From the NCBI RefSeq assembly GCF_900450995.1, contig NZ_UGHY01000002.1, positions 2,165,001-2,229,000 of the forward strand: 64,000 nucleotides of DNA. Direction: 5' to 3'. Of the stretch, positions 41,221 through 50,171 are shown in pieces. Position 1 is the stretch's first letter. Every line of letters starts with the position of its first letter. Made by a program: the position numbers and the translations under genes. The notes under the pieces are model-generated. The model had not been told where the DNA came from. It saw nothing but the letters and a program-made list of their open reading frames with translations, and made no database searches. Source of the DNA: Haemophilus parainfluenzae. GTDB taxonomy: Bacteria; Pseudomonadota; Gammaproteobacteria; Enterobacterales; Pasteurellaceae.

Positions 41221-42111
41221 ATGTCTAATCAAATCTCAACTCAAACAATTTCATTCAACAATCAGTCATTAATTACCGTTGAACAAAATGGCGTGCATTA
41301 TGTTGCTATGAAGCCTATTTGTGAAAATATCGGCATTCAATGGGAATCGCAATACAATCGAATTAGACGTGATGATGTACTAAATTCAGTTATATTCATC
41401 ATGAATATGACTGGAAGTGATAGTAAGAATTATCAAATGATCTGCTTACCAATCGAATATTTAAACGGTTGGTTATTTGGTATTGATATTAATCGTTGTA
41501 ACCCAGAAATCCGTGACACATTAATCAAATACAAAAAAGAGTGTTATCAAGCGTTACATGATTATTGGTTTAATGGTAAAGCAGAACGCAAAACTACGGT
41601 AGATGATCGCACAGGCCTACGCAATGCTGTAAATATGTTAGTTAGCAAGAAAGGCTTAATTTATTCTGAGGCTTATCATTTAGTCCATCAACGCTTTAAT
41701 GTGGAATCAATCGAAGATTTAACATTAGAGCAATTACCGCAAGCAGTAGAGTATGTTCACAAAATAATTTTAGAAGGGGAATTAATCACTGAGGCTGAAT
41801 TGCCTAGCCGTGAAAAGAAATTCAGCTTTGAATTTACCGAGTACGAACTCCAACAGCTTATTTGGTTATGGTTTGCTTTCAAACGTGGCGTCGGCACATT
41901 CCAACATATTGAGAGAGCCTTTAACGTTCTAGGCTCGAACATGAGTGGGCAAATCTACGGACAGGCTTACGAATATTTAAGCGTGTTACGCTCAACAAAC
42001 AAAATCTTAAACCGCATTACACAAGAGTTTGAGATTGACCCAATGACAAATTGGCGTGTATTAAAACACTTGCGAGGCTTTAATCCAAAAGCAGTCAAAA
42101 TCGACTTCTAA
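41221..42111 (+). CDS. Phage antirepressor, P22_AR_N type
   Basis: 296 aa. N-terminal P22 antirepressor domain: NNQSLITVEQNGVHYVAMKP, then CENIGIQWESQYNRIRRDDV and PIEYLNGWLFGIDINRCNPE with YKKECYQALHDYWFNGKA. The C-terminal about 95 residues (TEYELQQLIWLWFAFKRGVG to KAVKIDF) are nearly identical to the Bro-type antirepressor at 7285, at DNA level too. It is on the late strand, separated from the immunity region by 27 kb. Confidence 0.9.
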   Translation: MSNQISTQTISFNNQSLITVEQNGVHYVAMKPICENIGIQWESQYNRIRRDDVLNSVIFIMNMTGSDSKNYQMICLPIEYLNGWLFGIDINRCNPEIRDTLIKYKKECYQALHDYWFNGKAERKTTVDDRTGLRNAVNMLVSKKGLIYSEAYHLVHQRFNVESIEDLTLEQLPQAVEYVHKIILEGELITEAELPSREKKFSFEFTEYELQQLIWLWFAFKRGVGTFQHIERAFNVLGSNMSGQIYGQAYEYLSVLRSTNKILNRITQEFEIDPMTNWRVLKHLRGFNPKAVKIDF

Positions 42112-42135
42112 AAACAACGGAAAATCCGACCTCAC
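41821..42135. repeat. Long inverted repeat partner of 7270-7585
   Basis: The 3-prime part of this antirepressor gene and about 25 nt past its stop repeat, in opposite orientation, the end of the Bro antirepressor gene. Two stretches of about 80-100 bp look identical. Such a repeat could allow inversion of the 34 kb between or gene conversion. Confidence 0.85.
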
Positions 42136-42184
42136 TTACCGCTTACGGGAAACTGTAAGCGGCTTTAGGCGTGCTTAAAATCAC

Positions 42185-42208
42185 AACCCGATCATTTCCG
42201 ATCGGGTT
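42185..42208 (+). terminator. Terminator before baseplate J
   Basis: AACCCGATC / GATCGGGTT perfect 9-bp stem, loop ATTTCC, then TTTTTATT. Confidence 0.8.
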
Positions 42209-42224
42209 TTTTATTGGAGAAAAT

Positions 42225-43365
42225 ATGGCAAAACTGATTGAAACAGGCATTCAAATTGATCGATTAAACGAAATCGTAGCACGATTTGAAGATGGATTTA
42301 GACAAATCTATGGGCAGAATATCGACCTATCGCCCAACTCACCCGATGGGCAAATGGTGGGCTTACTTGCTCAGATGAAGATGGATATTGAGGAGCTTGC
42401 CGAGAACGTATATCGACAGTTAGATCCTGATGTTGCGACAGGTGCTTGGCTCGATCAACGAGTCGCTTATGCAGGATTGATAAGACGAGCGGCAAGCTAT
42501 AGCTATTTGCGCTCAGTAATTTTGACAGGGGAGCCTTTAACTCACCTTTATGCAGGGATTGTAGTGTCTGACCCACATAAAGTTCGATGGGTATTAACGG
42601 CAGATGTGCAGCTAGATAGTAATGGCTCCACCCGTGCGGACTTCCGCAGCGAAGAATTGGGTGCGTTTAACCTCATAAAAAACACGAATTTAACCATTGA
42701 GACCGTTACGCTTGGTCTTACCTCGGCAACCACATTCGAAAATGCCGAAATTGGCGAGGAAGAAGAAACCGACTTGCAATTACGAGAACGTTTTTTCATC
42801 AGCCGAACTAAAAATGCGCAAAATTCTGCCGATGCTATCCAGTCAAAAATTGCCGCATTGCCTGATGTTAGACAAGTTAAAGTGCTAGAAAACAATACTA
42901 AACAACGTGATAAATATGGGGTTGAGCCTAATTCGTTGAATGTTATTGTCGATGGCGGTGAAGATGAGCAAATCGCTCACGTTATTTATGAAAATAAAGG
43001 AGCAGGGGTCGGGTTGCAAGGTGCTACAGAAACAACTTTAACGGTAAATGGCGAACGTAGAGCATTGCGGTTCGACCGCGCAACGCCTGTTGATGTGCAA
43101 GTGTCTATGCGTTGTGTTCGATACGAAGATTTTACTGAAGTAGATAAGGATGAAATCAAGCGATTATTATCCATTCAACGCTTTGGCATCGGGCAAAATC
43201 TTTCACTTTCCCGACTTTATTCGCCAATTAATAAAGTGGGTGGTTTCTGGGTGAAAGAACTAAAAATTGGGCGCAAAGGCAGTCTCTCACCACGGAAAAT
43301 ATTACCGCACAACCACGTGAATTAATCCGAATTTTAGCAACGGATATAACCATTGAGGTGGAATA
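42225..43365 (+). pseudogene. Baseplate J-like protein, frameshifted near 43285
   Basis: ATG 42225 after GGAGAA: MAKLIETGIQIDRLNEIVAR. IDLSPNSPDGQMVGLLAQMK and QLDPDVATGAWLDQRVAYAG are baseplate J features. After RKGS the frame breaks; one indel near 43285 continues LTTENITAQPRELIRILATD to the stop at 43363-43365, just before the next gene. Probably intact in reality (about 380 aa). Confidence 0.85.
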
Positions 43366-43939
43366 ATGGGCTATTCTGATTTGTTGATTTGGCAATACCG
43401 AAACAAGCCCAAAGCCGTCTCAACGATTAAGCTATTTGAAAACATTATCGGGCAAGGCTTTATCGATTTATATCGATTGCAAGATGTGCTGAATATTGAA
43501 ACGGCCACAGGCATCAGCTTGATTTGGTCGGTAAACACGTCGGGCAATTTCGGGTTATTAATGGCTATCAATTGCGTAAGTTTTTCGGTTTCCGCAATTC
43601 GCCTAATGCACTGGATTTAGCAAAAAAAGGCTAGGCGGTGCGCAATGGTATCGGAAACGAGACCCACTGTCTGATTCTGTCAGATTATCTGATGATGATT
43701 ATCGATTCTTAATTAAATGCAGAATCCTCAAAAACTACCAAATAGGCACGCTACCAAACTTAATTGAGGCGTGCCTATTTATTTTTGGCGAAGGTTGTCA
43801 CATCGTGGATAACTACGATATGACCGTCTCTATCTCTGTTCCAAGCACTATCACATCTGATTTTAAGAAATTCGCAATCAACCACTTAGATATACTGCCA
43901 CGCCAAGCAGGTGTGCAATATCTTTTCAACCTAATATAG
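43366..43939 (+). pseudogene. Baseplate protein DUF2612, frameshifted near 43521 and 43628
   Basis: ATG 43366: MGYSDLLIWQYRNKPKAVST. Restoring a G near 43521 and an A in the A7 at 43622-43628 gives one frame of about 190 aa: GISLDLVGKHVGQFRVINGY, then LDLAKKRLGGAQWYRKRDPL and GTLPNLIEACLFIFGEGCHI, ending QAGVQYLFNLI. DUF2612 usually follows J in this tail type. Confidence 0.75.
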
Positions 43940-43948
43940 AGGTCACAT

Positions 43949-45449
43949 ATGGCATTAGTAAATAAGCCAGATGAAAGCATTTTTGCGTCATCTGCAAAAC
44001 AAGGTGAGGTCGATAATTTCCCTGACTTATTGCGTGGTTGGGGGATTACGTTTGACCAAACTCAAGGCATCCCTCCTATGGAGTGGTTTAACTTCTTATT
44101 TAAACGACTTGACGAAAAACACGCTTATTTGATGCAACGAGGGCTACCCGAATGGTCTGCTACGCAAGACTATACTAAAGGCTCTTGCGTGCAGTTTGAT
44201 GGCGTAAGCTACCGAGCATTAAAAAATAGTAAAAATAACAGCCCGAATGAATCAAATTCCCAATATTGGGTACGTTGGGGATTTGCATTGAGTGAAATTG
44301 CTCAGGCGACATTAACTCAATATGGGATAACCAAACTCTACACTGGCTACGATAGCCAAAGTGAAGATTTAGCATTAACGCCTAAAACCGCTTATCAGCT
44401 AAAACAGCTTATTGACTCCAACACACGTGCGCTTGGCAATGTTATCCCAAACAGCAAAAAATCCTCTGCAGTAAATAGCAATAGCGCAGACACCGTGGCA
44501 ACCAGTGCTGCGGTTAAGACCGCGAATGATAACGCAAATGGACGCGTGTCAAAATCGGGCGATACGATGACAGGCAACTTAACTGTACCCAATATCATAG
44601 TCAACGACCCAACAAACAATAACAACTCTGTGCAAATAGGTGATGACACAAAGTTAATTGATGTTGACATGGTGCATACCGTTGGATTGCAAGCAACAGA
44701 CAATGCAAATGATGCCTACATTGCCTATGGAGCAACCAAAAAACGATTTGGTTTTGATGGCGTAAATTTTTCAGCTGAGAGTGGTCTTGGCGCAAAATGG
44801 CATGGGAGCAACAAGCAAGGAGAAGGTGCTTATGTTGATCAATATAACTCATTAGCTCCCTATTATGTCGATGTAGGGAACGCTATGGGGCTAATATCTA
44901 TTATCCCTTTATAAAGGGTAAAGTCGCAAATGGCCATATTTATGGCGAGTCTTTTTCATTTGGTTATGTTACGCCGGGTGTAATTAACCAATTTGGATCA
45001 GGCGTCATTAATCTTACCGATGATGTTCAAGGTAATAAACAATGGCACTTTCAACATGACGGTATTTTCCGGTCTGCAGGTGATGTGATTTCCGCAAGCG
45101 GGATATCACTCGATGCATTATATAATAATTTAAATACATACAGTAATAAGTTAAACGAACTCATTAATGGGTTTACTGCGACGTGGTATGGCAGCCATTA
45201 TCAAGGTGCGGAAGTTTATAAAATTAAACAAGGGCGTTTAATGATTATTCGAATGAATATAGGTGTGATAAATCAATCAGGCAATTACTATCTCCCGAAT
45301 CCTTTGATGGTGGGGCCACTGCAATCGCAATTGATTCTGGTGGTGGTCAAAATAATGTCGGTGCAATTTTTGCAGGCGGTAATGTTGTTTATATAGGTAT
45401 AAACAAAGGTACAAATGTTAGCGTTATTGTGATAGGAGTAAAAAATTAA
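43949..45449 (+). pseudogene. Tail fibre protein, frameshifted near 44888 and 45304
   Basis: ATG 43949. The N-terminal 320 aa contain FPDLLRGWGITFDQTQGIPP, then MEWFNFLFKRLDEKHAYLMQ and a chitin-binding-like WSATQDYTKGSCVQFDGVSY, then a fibre repeat with NGRVSKSGDTMTGNLTV. Indels at GGGG (44887-44890) and TTT (45303-45305) break it; the corrected end is GGNVVYIGINKGTNVSVIVI, stop 45447-45449. About 500 aa. Binds the host surface. Confidence 0.8.
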
Positions 45450-46068
45450 TGAAACAATTTAATTTAACTCAATTAGTTTTCGATGATTTAAATCATGATA
45501 CCCATCTAATAGATGGATGGCATCCTGTAGAAGAACAACGAGATATTGACAAAATATGTGAAACAATAACAGGTGGCGGCAAAGTTTGGTTGGGAAAACG
45601 GTAAAATTCAATGTTCCGGCAAGGCCCGAGTCAATTTCACGTTTTTAATATGGAGACAAAAGAATTTGAGCTTTCAGCCGAAAAACAAAGCGCACTTTTT
45701 GCACAACAAAAAGAAGGTTTACTCAATAAGTTAGCGGACAAAGCGACCAACTGAAAAATAGCTTGCTGGTGGGCTACCCACAAACGGAAATCGAAAGTTT
45801 TTACCGTCAGGAAAAAGAGGCTCTCGCATGGCAAGCCGACCACAACACACCCACACCAATGCTTTCGCAAATTGCTCGTGTACGTGGTGTGCCGCTCGAT
45901 GTGCTTATTAGCAAAGTGATTGAAAAATCCACCCAGTTTGCCGTGGCGATTGGCTTGATTATTGGGCAACGTCAGGCATTTGAGGACCGCTTGTTCGCTT
46001 TAAAACACCAGAGGAATTAAACCTCACTTGAACAGGAGATTGAACAATGGCAATTCCAAGCAAATTAA
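45449..46068 (+). pseudogene. Tail fibre assembly-like protein, several frameshifts
   Basis: ATG 45449 overlaps the fibre stop: MKQFNLTQLVFDDLNHDTHL. Corrections near 45590, 45625, 45749 and 46004-46020 give one frame of about 205 aa through NMETKEFELSAEKQSALFAQ and YPQTEIESFYRQEKEALAWQ to ARVRGVPLDVLISKVIEKST, ending QWQFQAN. These belong to tail fibre assembly / DUF4376-like proteins of Pasteurellaceae phages. Indel density suggests sequence errors, but decay is possible. Confidence 0.65.
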
Positions 46069-46331
46069 AATGTTATGGCTATCACGTGGTCATTGCCATA
46101 GACCAACTGTTTAACGCCTTAACAGGTGGCGCAGCGGATGAAACCCTCTCCAGCCGCACTTATCGCGGTGCTATTTTAGCGGATAAACCGAAAAAACGCT
46201 GGCGTGTGCTGTATCGCGTCATCAATAGCCTTTTCTTTGACTGCAATCACTGCAAAACGGCCTATGAAAGCGAGATTTCGGGCAAACAACATGATGAACG
46301 CTTCAAGGCGGTGCAACATGCAGGAAATTAG
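46047..46331 (+). CDS. Hypothetical phage protein (94 aa)
   Basis: MAIPSKLKCYGYHVVIAIDQ, then FNALTGGAADETLSSRTYRG and RVLYRVINSLFFDCNHCKTA. A type often seen after fibre genes in Haemophilus and Mannheimia phages; function unknown. Overlaps both neighbours. Confidence 0.75.
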   Translation: MAIPSKLKCYGYHVVIAIDQLFNALTGGAADETLSSRTYRGAILADKPKKRWRVLYRVINSLFFDCNHCKTAYESEISGKQHDERFKAVQHAGN

Positions 46332-46641
46332 TTTTAACGAGGAAATTAGTTTTAAGTGGATTCGCGGTGATGATGAAGAGGAAACCTTAGAGTTTTACGG
46401 GGAAGATGGCGAACCTTTAGATTTTACAGGCAGTCGGTTTGATTGCGATATTGTGCCTGTAAGCAAAGGCGAGCGTATTTGCCTATCTAGCACAAGCGAG
46501 AGTATATCGGTAAAAAACAATAAGGTGACGTTTATCATCTCACACGATAAAACTGAGCAAGTCGATTGGACGCAAGCTAAATGGGATTTGCAACAAACCA
46601 ATGGGCAAGGGCTCATCAAAACCTGTGCGGAGGTAAGATAA
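46318..46641 (+). CDS. Hypothetical phage tail-associated protein (107 aa)
   Basis: ATG 46318 chosen: earlier in-frame codons lie inside the upstream gene. SFNEEISFKWIRGDDEEETL, then FDCDIVPVSKGERICLSSTS and DKTEQVDWTQAKWDLQQTNG, a beta-rich protein. Follows the 94-aa gene as in related phages. Function unknown. Confidence 0.7.
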   Translation: MQEISFNEEISFKWIRGDDEEETLEFYGEDGEPLDFTGSRFDCDIVPVSKGERICLSSTSESISVKNNKVTFIISHDKTEQVDWTQAKWDLQQTNGQGLIKTCAEVR

Positions 46642-46673
46642 CTCTCCGTAAGGATATAACTCCCCGTAAGGAT
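46638..46673 (+). repeat. Tandem 18-bp repeat carrying a ribosome-binding motif
   Basis: ATAACTCTCCGTAAGGAT followed directly by ATAACTCCCCGTAAGGAT, one difference. Both contain TAAGGA, and the second lies 8 nt before the ATG at 46681. A local duplication of the ribosome site. Confidence 0.8.
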
Positions 46674-46680
46674 ATAACAT

Positions 46681-46878
46681 ATGACGTGCCTCAGCGCTAA
46701 ACCCAAAAACAAAATCAAGGTGCAAGTGCAATCTAAGCCCATTATTTCCGTTGCACTTAAACCCAAAACTAAAATTAATATCAAGGTGGCAAAAGGATTT
46801 AGGGTGATAAATGCGGAAAACCCCATTATTCCAACTCTACCTGATTTAATCCTCAACTACAAAATAGGACGACTATGA
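46681..46878 (+). CDS. Hypothetical phage protein (65 aa)
   Basis: Basic, lysine-rich (PKNKIKVQVQSKPIISVALK; PKTKINIKVAKGFRVINAEN). Starts after the duplicated ribosome motif and overlaps the next gene by 4 nt. No family recognised. Confidence 0.65.
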   Translation: MTCLSAKPKNKIKVQVQSKPIISVALKPKTKINIKVAKGFRVINAENPIIPTLPDLILNYKIGRL

Positions 46879-47201
46879 CAACACAAACAATCCAGCAATT
46901 ATTAACCGAATTTGCAACTTACTTAGGCGAGCAAGACAAAAATATTTTGGCTCAAATTGATGCTAAGGTCACTCAGCTTAAAAATGACCTGTTAGGCGGT
47001 GAGGTATCAGCAGATTTAGATACATTCCGTGAGCTCGCGGAGGAATTACGCAAACTCAAAGCAAGCGGAAGCAGTGCCCCTGAGGCATTAACCACTAAAC
47101 TGACTGAATTTAAATCGAGCCTAGATGAGGTGATTGAGCAAATTAACGCGCTAAAAGCAATGGACTTAATGGCAGCTTATCAAAAAGGTAAAAATAGCTA
47201 A
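46875..47201 (+). CDS. Hypothetical coiled-coil tail protein (108 aa)
   Basis: Helical throughout: TQTIQQLLTEFATYLGEQDK, then DTFRELAEELRKLKASGSSA and LDEVIEQINALKAMDLMAAY. Probably part of a fibre-end or baseplate complex with the neighbouring genes. Stop overlaps the next start (TAATG). Confidence 0.7.
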   Translation: MTTQTIQQLLTEFATYLGEQDKNILAQIDAKVTQLKNDLLGGEVSADLDTFRELAEELRKLKASGSSAPEALTTKLTEFKSSLDEVIEQINALKAMDLMAAYQKGKNS

Positions 47202-47858
47202 TGGACCTTTTGCAACAATTACCCGAAGTCATCGAGCAAATCGGGCGAGATGTTAAAGCCATAACCGTTGTACTTGGTAGCGGTCGTCCTGATAAGCCCG
47301 AAACCACAGGTGGCAAATAACAGGGCAGGAGCCTAACGGCACCATTTATGAGTCATCAGATGGCGGCCGAGTGGGTGCATGGAAGTGGCAAAAACGTAAT
47401 GGGAAATGGGTGGTCACCGATGGTGATACAGGCTTGGTTAATGCTGTAACTAAAAACCTAAAGCCTGGTGCTTACATTAAATTCCGCAGGCAAGGAAACC
47501 TTGTATCATGCCACATGGGCGGGTTATCTTGGGATTGTTTTGGTTATCTGGGCAAAACCGAAAAAGGTTATAGCCCACGACAAGCAGGTCGAGTTGAGGT
47601 TATCAGTCAAGGAAATATCCCTCTTGGTTTTAGAGCTGACGACTCTTGTGGATTTAGTTTATTTGATGATGACACCAACCGAGCTGTTGCAGGTGTTTAT
47701 GTGGGCGGGGTTGGCGATTCTAATTTTATGCGATTCACGCCTTATCACGCAGACCCTAAAGTAAAAGGCAATGATGCAATACCTGACATCGGGCCAAAAA
47801 ACTTAAGACGCCAGCGATGATGTGGACAACATCCGATCCATGGCCTGATAGGGTTTAA
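47201..47858 (+). pseudogene. Last late gene, hypothetical tail protein, frameshifted near 47316 and 47801
   Basis: ATG 47201: MDLLQQLPEVIEQIGRDVKA. A missing A after GGCAAA (47313-47317) separates this from ITGQEPNGTIYESSDGGRVG and GDTGLVNAVTKNLKPGAYIK, a beta-rich region. At A6 (47796-47801) one more A would give KKLKTPAMMWTTSDPWPDRV, stop 47858. Beta-rich, likely virion surface or fibre protein. Function unknown. Confidence 0.65.
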
Positions 47859-47959
47859 AATAATTTTATATCTCTAAATAGTATTCTTTGGTGATTCAGA
47901 ACCATTTCCTGAAACTCTGCCTTAATCAAGAAGTTCAGTAACTTCTTCCATAAATAAAG

Positions 47960-48382
47960 CTATCTAGACGCAGCCCACATTGCTCTAGATGGCTTGCTAT
48001 CATTCAGCCTATTCTCCTTAATAAATCTCTCAAAATCCTGCTTATCAAATTCGACCAATTTAGCTCCAAAATCTAACGATAGAGTAGAGGCTAGCGATTG
48101 AGAAAATCGCCACTCGAGAACGTTCTCGCAGTATTCTGGGGTTTTGTAATAAATAACAGAAATTCCCTTCGCCTTTTCTCCCATGTTGTAAACTTCCGCT
48201 ATAATCTCTCTTCGTCTTGATAGCAAGGAGTTGATTAGTTCTTCAACATCCGGCTTAATAGTTCTTTGACCATTTTCCCAATACTCCCACGAACGCTTGC
48301 TGACCTGTCCAATATGTTCTGCAGCTTCAACCGTTGATAAACCCAACAGCTTTCTTGCGACTTTTAGTTCAAGTGGTGTCAT
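47960..48382 (-). CDS. aca2: Aca2-like anti-CRISPR-associated transcriptional regulator (DUF1870/YdiL-like)
   Basis: 140 aa. The helix-turn-helix part MTPLELKVARKLLGLSTVEA, then AEHIGQVSKRSWEYWENGQR, and later VLEWRFSQSLASTLSLDFGA follow the pattern of Aca2 (DUF1870/YdiL-like: EAAEHIG, RSWxYWE, WRLSQS). Aca proteins repress their own acr operons. It lies directly downstream of the acrIIC4-like gene. An inverted repeat sits inside that gene's promoter. Identity to Aca2 is from remembered motifs, not a search. Confidence 0.78.
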   Translation of the reverse strand: MTPLELKVARKLLGLSTVEAAEHIGQVSKRSWEYWENGQRTIKPDVEELINSLLSRRREIIAEVYNMGEKAKGISVIYYKTPEYCENVLEWRFSQSLASTLSLDFGAKLVEFDKQDFERFIKENRLNDSKPSRAMWAASR

Positions 48383-48401
48383 AGTGTTATCCTTATAGAA
48401 A

Positions 48402-48419
48402 AGCCGTCAAATGACGGCT
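48402..48419 (-). terminator. Attenuator-type hairpin between acr and aca
   Basis: Reverse strand AGCCGTCATTTGACGGCT, a 7-bp stem followed by TTTTCT. It may lower aca expression relative to acr. Confidence 0.65.
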
Positions 48420-48425
48420 CTTAGT

Positions 48426-48692
48426 TTAAAATTGAATACCTTGTTTCTCTGCTAAGTCGATGGCTTTCTGTAATTTTTCAACCGCCTCATTCACAGCTTC
48501 TTGATTGAATTTCTCTGCTAATTCTTTTGAGTAGTTTTCATTTTTAAAGAAATCTCTCGCAGAGCTAAATTGCTCAACTGCTGATTTAAATAGTCCTTTG
48601 ATTGGATTTCGATGGTTTTTCGGTAAGACTGAAAGTTTAGCAAAGTTTTCAGATGTTGCGATTGTAGCAAAGTTTGCAGATGTGATTTTCAT
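48426..48692 (-). CDS. acrIIC4: AcrIIC4-like anti-CRISPR protein
   Basis: 88 aa from ATG 48692 (AAGGAGA site). MKITSANFATIATSENFAKL, then SVLPKNHRNPIKGLFKSAVE and QFSSARDFFKNENYSKELAE to DLAEKQGIQF. As I remember it, AcrIIC4 of H. parainfluenzae has the same length and almost the same sequence. AcrIIC4 binds type II-C Cas9 and prevents target DNA binding. The gene has its own promoter and is followed by an Aca2-like regulator, the classic acr-aca pair. An upstream in-frame extension overlaps the promoter and is rejected. Confidence 0.88.
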   Translation of the reverse strand: MKITSANFATIATSENFAKLSVLPKNHRNPIKGLFKSAVEQFSSARDFFKNENYSKELAEKFNQEAVNEAVEKLQKAIDLAEKQGIQF

Positions 48693-48743
48693 AATTTTCT
48701 CCTTGAGATTAGAGTCGCACCATTGCGTTCTCTTTATGGGTGT

Positions 48744-48772
48744 ATAATGTTCGCATTTGACGAACAAGTCAA
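48744..48772 (-). promoter_or_regulatory. acr promoter with Aca operator
   Basis: Leftward: -35 TTGACT (48767-48772), -10 CATTAT (48744-48749). Between and overlapping them lies a perfect inverted repeat TGTTCG-N7-CGAACA (48748-48766). An inverted repeat at this place is what Aca proteins bind. It sits about 50-80 nt before the acr start. Confidence 0.8.
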
Positions 48773-48801
48773 GAGGAAAATTGTAAAGATTTGTAAATTT
48801 T

Positions 48802-49788
48802 TTAATCCAACAATTCAGCAATCTCTTCCATATTCGGGGCGTAATAGACATTTTGAAGTATTCTGATGTCTTTATGCCCCGATATTTTCGCTAACGTCAT
48901 TACATCAACTTTTTTAGCTAATCTGGTTAATGCCTCTCGTCTTGTATCGTGGAAGTGTAAATTATCTCTGTTGGCCGCTTTCTTTAACTTCCTAAATGTT
49001 GCATCAAGTATATTTGATTTCACTTGAAAGCAAGTTTCACCTTGTTCTATTTCGTCTCTTAACCTTTCCAGTATTCTCACCGCATTTTTTGAAAGTGGAA
49101 CGGTCCGAGAATTGCCGTTTTTCGTCATTGGTAAATAAGCTGTCTTTCTTTCTAGGTTTACATTACCCCAAGTTAATCCGCATATCTCACCAGCTCTCAT
49201 CGCAGTTTCAACAGCAAATAGCACTGCCGCACCTGTGCGAGCCTTAGCAGTCTTTAAGCTCTCATTATATCCGCTAATCTTGATAATCTCGTCTATATCT
49301 TCTTGTGTAAATCTTTGAGTTCTTGGTTTGCTTGCTTGTGGCTGTTGCAATCCAGTCATAGGGGAGGTTTGGATATACCCCCAACGCTCAACGGCAACTT
49401 TGAATATATGCCCGATGGTAGATAACTCCCTGCGAACACTTTCACCTTTAACGGTTTCTAGTCGCTCTTTAATCCACAATTCTAAATCTTGGCGAGTAAC
49501 ATCAGATATATATTTATCTGTTATAGGATGGCGCAGAAAACGAGTTAAGCGGTTGAATTCGTGCTTTTCGCCTCGTTTCGTTGGCGTAACCTCATTCAAA
49601 TAACGCTTAATCACATCAGAAAATAGCGTTTCTGGCTGCATACCTTTAGCTATTAACTCTAATTTCTTTTCTTCTTCCGCTCCCCACAAGATAGCTTCTG
49701 TCTTTGTTGAGCAGGTTTTGGATTTTCTTTTACCGTCTCGATAGACTTCTACACGCCATCTATCGCCACGTTTTCTAACTGTTGCCAC
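48802..49788 (-). CDS. int: Phage integrase (tyrosine recombinase)
   Basis: 328 aa. N-terminal arm-binding part (ATVRKRGDRWRVEVYRDGKR), SAM-like core-binding domain, and catalytic residues R198 (AMRAGEICGL), K223, H280/R283 (HDTRREAL), H305 (ISGHKDI), Y315 or Y316 (NVYYAP). Mediates integration at the core beginning 1193/50008. attP lies just upstream, with arm repeats on both sides. Confidence 0.95.
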   Translation of the reverse strand: MATVRKRGDRWRVEVYRDGKRKSKTCSTKTEAILWGAEEEKKLELIAKGMQPETLFSDVIKRYLNEVTPTKRGEKHEFNRLTRFLRHPITDKYISDVTRQDLELWIKERLETVKGESVRRELSTIGHIFKVAVERWGYIQTSPMTGLQQPQASKPRTQRFTQEDIDEIIKISGYNESLKTAKARTGAAVLFAVETAMRAGEICGLTWGNVNLERKTAYLPMTKNGNSRTVPLSKNAVRILERLRDEIEQGETCFQVKSNILDATFRKLKKAANRDNLHFHDTRREALTRLAKKVDVMTLAKISGHKDIRILQNVYYAPNMEEIAELLD

Positions 49789-49815
49789 TTTATTTAATCT
49801 CTAAACGTAAAAACT

Positions 49816-50082
49816 CGCCAAAAATTAAACCGCTTGGCGTAATTTTGGCGTAATGAACGCATAAAAATATATAAAAATACATAAAAAATGGCAATACTGG
49901 ATAAGATTAAAAGAGTGGAAAAGTGATATTTAAGTATCGTAAAGTGTTGATTTTATTAATAGAAAAGCAGAAAAGAAAAATCCCCGTCCAATGAACGAGG
50001 ATTATAATGTGGTGCCTAGGGTCAGTTTCTTTCTATATTGATTTCGAAAGAGATTTTTAACTTTTGGCGTAATTTTGGCGTA
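49816..50082. other. attP-type junction between tandem prophage copies
   Basis: P arm: CGCCAAAAATT (49816-49826) and TTGGCGTAATTTTGGCGTA (49834-49852). Core begins 50008 with TGTGGTGCCTAGGGTCAG. P-prime arm: TTGGCGTAATTTTGGCGTA (50064-50082). Phage sequence lies on both sides, so this is POP-prime, as expected at the join of two tandem prophages or of a circular phage genome. The 49789-50171 stretch holds no gene. Confidence 0.8.
49980..50002 (-). terminator. Leftward hairpin beside the attP core
   Basis: Reverse strand ATCCTCGT / ACGGGGAT (one G-U) followed by TTTTTC. In the circular phage it lies between xis and int. Confidence 0.6.
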
Positions 50083-50171
50083 GTTGCTCTAAAACGGATT
50101 GAATAAAATATCCTTATTTAGAGCATTATATCATAGAAGTGGATTGTGCCAATGGTGGGAAATTTGAAAGG

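Larger units (their letters stand above)
1193..50007. mobile_element. Prophage unit, copy 1 (48,815 bp, lambdoid organisation, contractile tail)
   Basis: The unit runs from the attL core to the base before the repeated core at 50008. It contains integrase, repressor, replication, lysis, packaging, head, contractile tail and fibre modules in lambdoid order. Everything right of 50008 repeats this unit from its left end. At least eight genes show single-base frameshifts at homopolymers; the set of functions is otherwise complete for an active phage. Confidence 0.92.

Noticed and set aside
48693..48851. N-terminal extension of the acrIIC4-like ORF
   Set aside because: The extension covers the promoter, operator and the end of the integrase gene; ATG 48692 has AAGGAGA and gives the 88-aa length expected.
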